A DNA stretch of 64,000 nucleotides, taken from Skeletonema tropicum. Its lineage: Eukaryota; Bacillariophyta; Thalassiosirophyceae; Thalassiosirales; Thalassiosiraceae. A program made the position numbers and the translations under genes. The notes beneath the pieces are model-generated. The model saw only the letters and a list, made by a program, of their open reading frames with translations, made no database searches and was not told where the DNA came from. This document shows, in pieces, positions 55,401 to 64,000 of this stretch (position 1 is the stretch's first letter; every line of letters begins with the position of its first letter). The DNA is taken from contig CM074145.1 of the NCBI GenBank assembly GCA_037178625.1, forward strand, positions 1,302,001 through 1,366,000, given 5' to 3'.

Positions 55401-55598
55401 GAATAAGCACATGAACAACTCACCGCGCAGCAGAAGAACATGGGGGACCTTTTGAAGCATGCCCGTCAACTTCATCATTTCTGCAACTTCACTATTGAGC
55501 TTTCCATCCGTTCGTACATAATCATTTTGGAAATCAACCACTATAACCGCAGTCCTCTTGCTCGAACCGGTGCTGCGAGCAAATTTGAGCAATGACAT
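49494..55598 (-). CDS. Five-domain enzyme: isochorismatase-like, FSH hydrolase, AMP-ligase, acyltransferase 3, carrier protein
   Basis: Six exons: 55598-55424, 55263-54894, 54789-52672, 52590-51513, 51397-49891, 49798-49494. All introns are GT-AG; summed length 5,553 bases, about 1,850 residues. Domains: isochorismatase-like hydrolase 1-182 (AVIVVDFQND; VMGFLSNVSVEET, with Ser where Cys is usual); FSH serine hydrolase about 255-620 (ILALHGAQSN, GIYGFSSGA, GMDDEF, GGHGVP) interrupted by RRAS-containing repeats; AMP-dependent ligase about 670-1275 (LLLRTSGTTARPKG, YSMSEQ, LTGDIGVIDSDG, GRAKELIKKGGE, QLPKTKTKKYIR); membrane acyltransferase 3 about 1290-1745 (FRFVLACYVMFMHIG); C-terminal carrier domain (CGLASIG, Ser for phosphopantetheine). 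The exon encoding the end of the ligase also encodes the start of the acyltransferase, so the fusion does not depend on splicing there. Two single-base breaks, near 55430 and 52290, cancel in total length. Likely role: activating and transferring an acyl or aryl group at a membrane; substrate unknown. Confidence 0.82.
53750..54045 (-). repeat. 39-base coding repeats in the FSH domain
   Basis: About seven units of 39 bases (13 residues, pattern QSQAPRQRRASEL), some with 45 bases, lie between the catalytic-Ser and catalytic-Asp motifs of the FSH hydrolase. Each unit contains RRAS. The central copies are almost identical in DNA, suggesting recent expansion or length polymorphism. Confidence 0.9.
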
Positions 55599-57864
55599 CG
55601 TTGGTCTTATGATTTCGTCAGGCCTCTATATCCCACGTTGTTGCAAGAGGAGCCACCTGAATCTCAAGGAACGATGCTCCACTATCGATTTCCACTTGTT
55701 CAGTGTGATGGATGTCCTCCCCATCCCACCGCCTTGGTTCATGTATTAGTAATCAATATTATGATTGATTTTACTGAGTGAATACAATAACATCAGTATC
55801 AGTAAGTATGAAAAGTTCCAGGCAGCACCTCTTGCACACACAATCAAGTAAGAAGGAATGCAATTGCAATGCAATGCTTTTTGAACTTGAACACATCATT
55901 ACATATAATGTAAAGTTCCAGAATCAAGCTGGACTTGCACCTTCTTTTATTGCACACACAATCAAGTATATATGCACAAAAGTGGGCGCTGTTAATTGAA
56001 TCACTGTCGTTCTTTTCGGTACTTACTTCTGTCATGAAGCGTCTCTAATTTGCAGCGCTGGGGTTTAAATGTCATCGCGATGATTTGGCCTCGTACGCCC
56101 AAAATTTATACTAATTCCTACATTCATCTTCATGTAGTGATTTTTTTCGATCTTGATATCTTGAAGGCTTGTAACAAATAATGTAGCCTTCACGTGGCTT
56201 TTACAATATAAGGTCTATGCTTTCTGTTTCTGTCGCTAATACAATCTATGTTTCTCGTGTACACATCGGTATCCAGAGAATCACGCGGCACCTTCTCTAG
56301 CACGATCAAGTATGAAGGAATGCCGACATTTGTCCCTACTATTAGCCTCGAATGTATCTAATGGTGCTGCTATTGTCATCATCATTAACCAGAAGATGCC
56401 CAGGGGATAATGAAAAAAATCACCAGCGATCACCATGGCGCACCTCGACCCCGTACGTGCCGACATCAACAACACTAGCTACACATAAAATTAGACAGCC
56501 CAACTGCAGCAACTCCCTCTCCAATAGCCTTTCTATGAACTGGTGTCCTCAGATGGACATCAATCCACGCCATCGCTACTTATTATGACACCAAAGTAGA
56601 GGTGCCGGAAAATTGCGCTTTGACATCGGTGTGATGATGCACTTCCAATATGGTCTTCAGATGAATAGTTGAAGCTGCTCTGCCACTGAACTGGTTTGCA
56701 GACGCCATCTATATACTATTAAGCGGCGATCAGTCCCCTCTAGAGTGTGTCGGGGCGTTCTATGGCGCATGTAGTGGCATGGTGAATACAGTAGTTGAAA
56801 ATTGATAATTTCCACAAAATACATCAAAAAGGAGAATGCATATATCTGACAGGAAATGAAATGAGAGGGTGCCAAAAGTCTGTGAGGTGATGACTATAAT
56901 ATAACAATCAACGTGGTTGGTGTAGATATCTCTATTTCATTGCGGCTGCGACATTATTGGACTGGTTGAAATGTAGCATATTTTGGTGGAAAATGAAGAG
57001 CGAATGCAATCACATACACGAGTATTTGAAGTGATATTGAGTGTATTCATCCTGCAAGTTGGGGACCCTTTCACCACACAATACCAATAGCCATCTGTTG
57101 CGAGCATTATACAGTGGTTTCAGGGTATCATATGACTCCTAACAGCACCATTCCTACCCGATGGGATCAAAGCAACAGCGGATGATTTGACCTACTACTC
57201 AATTATTACGTCTAATTTGTATGTAATCAATAAAACTGATAATAATAATCAATCATCATAGTATTCAGAAGGTGTCTGCAATGCACCATGGCAATTAAAT
57301 AACCGAAATCTATTAAATATGAGTATGTCATGATGTTGCCCGGCATGTGCAGATTTTATGTCTCTGGCGGTTAGAGCCGTATACCATCACAACGACGCCG
57401 ATTCGGCCGCCACCGCTTACAGAATCGGAATCTACATAAAAAATGGGTTTAGGCACTATGTTGTTTATGTTGATTTTGGGAATGTTGGCCCAATAGTACC
57501 ATGGTTTGCCGTCGGATTCGTCATGGAGGAGATGTTTTTTGTTAGTGTGTGATGCGTGATGGCCGAGCACCCCGGGCCGACGATGCCAGTGCTACTGAAT
57601 TAGTACCCACAATATCTTGGAGAATGGTCGGAATACCACCATGCCACGTTGCAGAGGCGTTCTAAACTAACTAAATGGAAGGTTGTTGGTCTTTGAACCA
57701 AATGAATCGACCTATTATTGACATAGTTACGTGGTAAAGACGCCACCCGGGGTGGATCCGGGGTGTGGGCATTCTGGTTAAAATTACTGCTGAAGTCTCG
57801 TCCCCTCTTATTTTGTTTCCCGGCCATTGTCAGTGGTTTCCTCACATCCAAATCCAATAAAACA
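55599..57864. other. Divergent 2.2-kb intergenic region
   Basis: Lies between the five-domain gene (minus) and the dehydrogenase (plus). A string acacacaatcaagta recurs at about 55838 and 55962, and a related acgatcaagtatgaaggaat occurs near 56302. Several short ORFs show no family features. No gene is supported. Confidence 0.4.
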
Positions 57865-59113
57865 ATGATGTCACGTCCACCACGCCGTCTTTCCGTAGAC
57901 AGACGTCTTGCTGCCGAGGGTGAAGCCCTCCCCGTCCCCACTGGCATGGACGGGGAGCACGTCGGCGTGCCCTTTGGAGTCACTGCGCTGTACGAAATGG
58001 AGCAATTGGACGTCAACAAAGTGTACGTCATGGCGAATAAATCGAGTAAACCCATGGTGGAAGATTTTTTGAAAACTCTCGAGGAGAAGGGCTTTCTCGC
58101 AGCTCCACTGAATTGCGATGTGAGCATGGGCGGGGCGGAGGATGGATTGCTAAAGGCATGCAACGAGGCTGCGGCGGTTAATGCCGACTGTGTCCTAACC
58201 GTAGGAGGGGGGGGCCGTTCAAGATGCCGGAAAGCTGGTACGATTATGGCTCTCGGCATCGACTCAAGGAGATGGAGAAAAGGCCACGGTGAAGGGAATT
58301 CAGGCAGCGCAGAACAGAGATCCAATGCCCCCGTTGCCTCCTCAGATTTGTTGTCCTAATTCCTTTGCAATGGCTGAGTTGACACATGTGGCTGGATTGG
58401 TGACCAAGGACAATGTGAAGAGTGGTGCGGCACACCCCAGTATGATGCCGACAGTGGTTATATTTGATACTACTCTTTCGAAAGGATTACCCGACTGGGT
58501 CAAGTTTGGCACAGCACTGAGGGGGGTAGAGCATGCCATTGGCGCCGTTTGTCATCCCAAAGCTACGGAAGATATTCGTAGCCGTGCACTCCAGGGACTC
58601 AAGTTAGTGAGCGAGGGATTCAAAGGCATGATGGAAGATCCAGACTCAGAAGCGGCACAAGTGAACTGTTACCTAGGTGGATGGATGGCTATCCGTGCAC
58701 TTAATACGGGTTGCTATCCCTCAATAGCACACTTGATTCAAAATCATTATTCAGCGAGGTTCAATGTGCATCAGGGATCGTGCTCAGGGATATTAAGTGC
58801 ACGAATTTTGAATTATCATCGAGAGAAGTCTATGTTGAAGCAGATTTCAATTTCACAAGTGCTGGATATAGTCGTTGGGGACAGAGAATATGCCCTGCCA
58901 CCTGCACCTAAACTCGTTTCGGATTTGGTAGCGACATTGCCTGGGGTGGCAAAGGATCATGCGGATGCTAATGTGGATGAGGAAATGTTGCTAGAATTTG
59001 CGGAATATTTGTACAATAAACACGGGGAAAAGTTGAATAGATTGTCTCCCAAACCATTCTGTAGTGCAGAGGATTTTTTGGGAATGTTAACTCTGCCGAT
59101 TGCGAATTTTTGA
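57865..59113 (+). CDS. Iron-containing alcohol dehydrogenase / maleylacetate reductase-like, one-base break
   Basis: I take the ATG at 57865 (MMSRPPRRLSV); the frame is open from 57763 with a hydrophobic extension (MWAFWLKLLLKSRPLLFCFP) that could be a targeting signal. The product of about 415 residues has the family's NAD-binding motif VGGGAVQDAGK, metal-site histidines in GVEHAIGAVCHP and NVHQGSCSG, and HPSMMPTVVIFDTTLSKGLP, most like maleylacetate reductases and related group III dehydrogenases. After TVGGG the frame breaks: eight Gs at 58207-58214 where seven would keep it. The downstream frame then runs to the stop at 59113 without further damage, so a sequencing error is likely. It is the nearest plus-strand neighbour of the five-domain gene; a shared pathway is only a guess. 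Confidence 0.82.
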
Positions 59114-61158
59114 GTGTATGTAGATAGAATATTGGGGATGTGGCCGTCTAGATCTGGTATATTCATATGTAAATTGTATTCTAATATCAGCAAGCACTAG
59201 CACCCAAGTCAAAAGATATGAACTGTTGCTCAAAACTACTTGATGTCTCATTTTATTTGATCTCGTCGAATCTCACAAGTATCATGATCATGACTGCTTT
59301 TGCTTTGGCTTTGAAATTCCCATGTTGCAACTTGCCAAGGAGAGGCTAATAACTAAAATAAAAGCTTTAAGACTTGTTTGTAGCTTGCGCTTGAGTAACT
59401 GAATGACTACTTATACTTATCTTTTTGTAGCTTGCGCAAGCTCTAGGTCTAGGGTTACACAGGGCATAAAAGGATAAAATGCTACTTCATTTTAATTCGA
59501 TTCCAAGAAGTTCATTTGGTATTTGGGCATTGTATCAGCGACATCGACAGCATTCCTTCTTGACGTCTGTGCAGGATTCAGCTAGAGGTGCATTTTTTGG
59601 AACAGTGTATTAGCGACATCGACAGCATTCCTTTTCTTGACCGATTGTGTGTGCAAGGGCTGCCTGATTCTCTGGAAATTTCAACTCTCTGATGTATTCG
59701 AAAAATTCTTTTTCATGAAATGCAGACTAAAGAGCAGAAGCTTCTTGAAGACGAGATTGAGAAAAGAGGGAGAAGCTTTTGCACACACAATCATCATCTC
59801 CCACGCACCGCCACCCACGGTCCGAAGTCCGTGCCTCATTCACCTACTTGCTGCAAATCTTGTTGCATGTCAAGCTGAGATATAATTCAATCTTACTTGT
59901 TCTTTAATCTCTAGTTACCGTTGGGGAAGTTGACCCACTTTTCTCCTCCAATTGTCTCCAGCTCTCTGTGCCAGATGACCTGGGCATTTGCGTGCGGCGT
60001 CATTCATGTTCATGAGTTGCAGGCCAGCCCTCATCTAGGGGTGAGCCACGAGGTAGGTGTCCTCGTGGGCACGGGAAAGACACGTAATCGCGATCTCACC
60101 GTGAACCTGCCATGCTTCAGCCTACTGCTACTAGCACCAGTAGAGATCTCGAATCAATATTTGTGAAGAAGAAAGCTTCGCATCATAACCTCCCTCGGCA
60201 ACTAAGACTCCTCGAATACTCCAGCGTGGTTCCAGTGGCAGACCATGCTTGAGTAATATGCTCCCATGAGCTTTTCCTGCTTGCATGATGAAGGAAACAG
60301 CCTCAAAATCTGCCTGAGGTAGAACAACCTGTGCCTGCGGCCAACCTTACCCTTAACCTTTCGTGAGGGGGGAGGTTGCAATTCCATAATGATAATGTGC
60401 AGCGCGATACAATCGTACACAGGATGCTCACCCATAAGAAGAGCAAGGCTGTAGTTTCTTCCGTAGCGCGATCCTCAACTGCAAGAAAATAGAGAGAAAT
60501 AATAAGATGCATGGATAGTGTTCGCTTGCACTGAGGTTGATCACTCCACTTGTACCTCAGATACCCAAGGGTGCATCTCATCCTTCAGATTCGTGGAGCC
60601 ATATTTAAACTGGTTTCAGTTTCAGCTCCTTCCTTTTTCCTCCTTCTGTCGAAAAGCTAGACGGTCGCTGTGGGTGTTTTTCGCTTCATAACTTCTACTA
60701 ATTTATAAACTAGCTAGGGCGTTATGGTTTCCACACACTTTCTACATTCCGAGATACTGACTTGAATAACAGGAGATAGATGCATACCTGGTATCCAAGC
60801 ACTGTCAAACTCACCCCAAGCTTGAATCAGCTCGATGTCTTGTCATGTAACTGTGACACTTTGACTTTGACCCAGGTCAATTTTTCGCTAACCACTTTGG
60901 GCTTGATCTTGATGGGAAAACATCATATTGATATTGGTATCTCTCACTCCCACGTGAGTAGACCAAACAAAGTAGACAAGCACAAGCCAAGATCATGGAG
61001 GGATACTCACAATGGGGTGTTCAAACCTCAAGCTCTTGCTACCTCAAACCCAAAAGGCGTACCGACCCAAACCTGTCCAAACGATTTAACAACCTGTGCA
61101 GCCACCCAAATGGTATGTCAACCCGCTCTTGGTGTTCTCACAAATCCTTTATGTGACA
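59114..61158. other. Gene-poor stretch
   Basis: A 22-base direct repeat (agcgacatcgacagcattcc) lies at about 59535 and 59611. Short ORFs show no recognisable domain on either strand. Confidence 0.35.
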
Positions 61159-61295
61159 ACTAAATGACATCCATAGGTGGGTTTACAGTATCCCCACGTA
61201 TATCCTACCGTGGCGATCAAATGCTAACCAATTGGAGTTGAATGTTGCCCCTGCGTATTCTACCGCAGCGACCAAACGACACCCACAGTTGGCGC
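61159..61295. repeat. Tandem repeats of about 56 bases with covarying hairpins
   Basis: Units start near 61159 (actaaatgacatccat), 61215 (atcaaatgctaaccaa) and 61271 (accaaacgacacccac; partial). The first two end in hairpins CCACG...CGTGG (61194-61213) and CTGCG...CGCAG (61251-61268). Two stem positions differ between the units on both sides, keeping the pairing. Confidence 0.75.
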
Positions 61296-62565
61296 TATAA
61301 TTAGCCAAAACCCAAACAAACATCGTAGAGTCAAAGCTTAGCTCCCTACAAAGCCTCGCTCACGTGTGTCCCATGCTTCCCGAGAGTCACTTTTCACTTC
61401 CCTCGATCACATAGGCAGTGCTGTCCCCGGCGTTACCCGGCATCACACTGGCCTGACTGTACATTAAGCCATCCTAAATCCAGGATGACCGACAAGAGAC
61501 CCAGTCGATAGCGATAGCGACCCCAATGTGCAGTTACCCACACACGTAGCCGACGGTCTAGCGTACTACCCATTCCATAATGGCATAACCCGCGTTGACC
61601 GTTTTCTCTCGTCTTGCCCTGGAGCAATGTCAATGTTAGACAAAGCTCCGGCTCCGAATCCCACGAGTATGCAGGACTATGCGCCACCAACTCCCATAGA
61701 GGAAGCGACAACGCACGGACTAGGGGGTGCGAAAGTAGGACGTTAACAGCTTTCCGGGTATGGTCTCTCATGGGAGACCATTTGCTCAATAGGCTTCGTT
61801 CTGGTCCCATATCTCGGCGAGATATAGACTTCAGACAACGTTTGGCTGTGATTCTGAAAGCTGAAGTCAAGCTCTTTAAAACTGGCCTATCTACAAGATA
61901 GATGTCTCAATTCTTTTCATATCTATATTAGCCGAACTGAGACTCAAGGTTTTGCCCATATCTTCGGATTCACCCCGAAATTCAACTCGAGTTGCGCGCC
62001 TCGAGCGTACTGGGATCCCACGTTGCCCTCCCTGTAGACGAATTGAATTTCGTCCAAAATGTTTGCAAGGACCCTGATAATATATAGTACTTTACGGTCC
62101 GTCCATCGCCACAAATATTCCCCTTAGATCGATGTGTAGTGTGGTGGAAAGACAGGCATCTCAATGAAAAAAGCAACCGCCATCACCACCGCACGCACGC
62201 ACGTCAACTGTGCGTCGACCATGTCGCGACGCCACACAACATAATTGCTGCTTTCATCAAACAGCAACCAGCATGAAGCAAGGTCAACACCTCCTCTATT
62301 CATCACAAACACAATCAACATATGCCGCCCGTAGCGTAGGAAAATTCGGGTAAATAACAATGTTATGTGTCTATTTCATTTACCATCCAAAAAAGTCGTT
62401 ACTCATCGAATCCGGAAACAATCCCGCACACACAGGAACCTCTTCTAGACGGTGGCATTTCGGTTGTTTATCAGCGCTCTGGCTGCAAAGGTCGCTATTA
62501 TTGGTTAGCATCTCAGATATCACGATCCAAACTGCAACACCGCACCCTTCCAAACCCATCTCGCC
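61296..62565. other. Gene-poor stretch
   Basis: Frames at 61433-61870 (minus) and 62124-62360 (minus) lack family features. A small palindrome ggtctctcatgggagacc lies near 61763. This could be a decayed retrotransposon leader, but no coding part supports that. Confidence 0.3.
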
Positions 62566-62568
62566 GCA

Positions 62569-62625
62569 ACTTCCAGCCATCACAACCATGCTATGCGCCT
62601 TCCAGCCATCACAACCATGCTATGC
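62569..62625. repeat. Short tandem repeat
   Basis: The string cttccagccatcacaaccat followed by gctatgc occurs twice in direct succession (about 62570-62596 and 62599-62625). Confidence 0.85.
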
Positions 62626-63550
62626 AGCCGCTACAATTCCTTCTTCACCAGCCTCCCCCCCCAACAATTTTACAGCAATCACGCCTTCGATGATGTCGGT
62701 CCATCCTATTGTACGAAGTTTGAGCAAGAATCCGGGGGAAAAGGTAATATAAAAAAAAACTGATACATTTTTTTCTTTATTTTCCACATCAACTCACACC
62801 ACTGTCATTTATTGCTCTTTCTCACCATACTTTCATTTCTTCTAATAGCTATTTATCATAATCTTATGAACCTATCACCAACGTTGCTGATGCAGAGCGA
62901 TTTGCTGGAAATCTGGAGAAATTATCTTTTTTCTATTTCGATGAAATAGATAGCCACCGTACTACTTCAATTTTGTCTCTACACTAGCCTATGTATATGA
63001 ACGCCCTATCAATGGCGATGTTCGCTAAGGCCAAGTTATGGACGGAAGACTGTCTGCTCTCGATAGGAAGTCAAGTTTGCTCGTTGCAATATTTTCATGA
63101 TCTTGGTCGTCAATTGAAGGTGGTGATCTATGCTCATTTTCATCGTAATGGGTGGGAACCTTGTGGAAAGCTATAGCTACATCCATGTTTGGTTGCTCTT
63201 CATTCTATGATGATTGTGTGTGTTGCACATCACTGCAATGGACGGAAGAATTTTCTACAACATACTCCACCTGCTTCCCTAGGATGAAGTTGACGGTTCC
63301 TTTAACAGCTTTATGCTTCAATTCAATTAACATCGGGTGGCTCAGTGTTCTGTTCCGTGCAAGGATGTTTGTTAAGGTCAAGCAACAATTGACGGAAGAC
63401 TGTCTGCTCATGTAAGTGGAGTTGTTGTACCCCTTGCCCTACTTTAAACCTTTAAAGGTGAGTCCATTCCATGTAAACATATGACGATATTCTCAGAGTC
63501 AACCCTAAACTTTATTTTTACCACATTTATTTCATTTCATAGAACTAGCC
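62626..63550. other. Gene-poor stretch
   Basis: The strings gacggaagactgtctgctc (63041 and 63391) and atggacggaagaa (63239) recur, indicating local duplication. No gene is supported. Confidence 0.35.
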
Positions 63551-63552
63551 TT

Positions 63553-63795
63553 CAGAATCATGATTCCAGATGGAATCACCCTCTGTTTTCAGGTCTGTGA
63601 CCTCCCTTCTTGATTCCATTCAGAATCATGATTCCGATCACAGTTCCTGTGTTGTGCCTCTAAAGAGAGGTGTATATATTTGCCAACCCAATTTGTTACA
63701 TGGATTTATGCGCTATATACAGGTGCGGTCGAGAGGCCAGTGCCCATCACAGTTCCTGTGTTGTGCCTCTAAAGAGAGGTGTATATATTTGCCAC
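63553..63795. repeat. Direct repeats near the right edge
   Basis: A segment of about 50 bases (atcacagttcctgtgttgtg and on to gtatatatttgcca) occurs at 63637 and 63745, a period of about 108 bases. A smaller pair (cagaatcatgattcc) lies at about 63554 and 63621. Confidence 0.85.
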
Positions 63796-64000
63796 TACCG
63801 ATCCTATAATTTCCTTCTTTCCAATTGAAATAATGTTATAATAAAGTTGCGGTGTTGGATAATTATGTGCGTGTTTGTGTCAAAGACTGTGCATCAGGTA
63901 AATTCATTCATTTGTTATTATTGTTAATTTTATTATTGTTATTATATCACTAATAATATATCTTTCTTTATCTCCTACAGTATTAGTTGATTGATTGGGA

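Overview
The window looks like nuclear DNA of a centric diatom, probably a relative of Thalassiosira or Skeletonema. The reasons are short GT-AG introns of about 90-160 bases, intact genes set among many decayed Ty1/copia, Ty3/gypsy and MITE-like elements, a plastid-targeting-like leader, and a multi-copy MYND zinc-finger family of a type I associate with centric diatoms. That lineage call is an inference from remembered protein families; no search was run.

Layout. 1-3.5 kb holds a 3'-truncated Vms1/ANKZF1-type gene and an F-box-like gene, both on the minus strand. 3.6-10 kb is a repeat-rich stretch: a Stowaway-like MITE with TA target duplication, a 223-base tandem duplication, a decayed Ty1/copia element, a long palindrome, a Pif1-like helicase remnant and a hAT-like MITE with an 8-base target duplication. 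10.5-15.8 kb is a secreted subtilisin-like protease gene split exactly inside its catalytic-serine motif by a 3.87-kb Ty3/gypsy element with apparently identical LTRs and a 5-base target duplication. 17-24.4 kb holds a large coiled-coil protein with 72-residue repeats, a deleted DDE-type transposase and a frameshifted MYND/RING/Sel1-like gene. 25.8-46.8 kb carries at least seven minus-strand copies of one MYND family in all states from intact to fragment, with a plastid protein, a protein kinase and a BtuF-like binding protein among them. 47.2-59.1 kb holds a bacterial-type gene of a family often labelled 3-methyladenine DNA glycosylase, a six-exon five-domain enzyme and an iron-dependent dehydrogenase. 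The rest is mostly gene-poor sequence with short repeats.

Most notable gene. Ignoring splice sites, 49494-55598 looks like five or six separate ORFs. GT-AG junctions in matching phase join them into one product of about 1,850 residues: isochorismatase-like hydrolase, FSH-type serine hydrolase, AMP-dependent acyl/aryl ligase, membrane acyltransferase 3, and a C-terminal carrier-protein domain. This domain set suggests a self-contained acyl- or aryl-activating and transferring machine, reminiscent of NRPS starter chemistry. I do not know a described system with this architecture.

Caution. Several otherwise good genes are broken by one base in or beside a homopolymer (15350, 52290, 58208), plus one further single-base break (55430). 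This pattern fits residual indel errors in a long-read assembly at least as well as pseudogenes. By contrast, the subtilase insertion, the in-frame stop in MYND copy B and the large deletions are real sequence changes.
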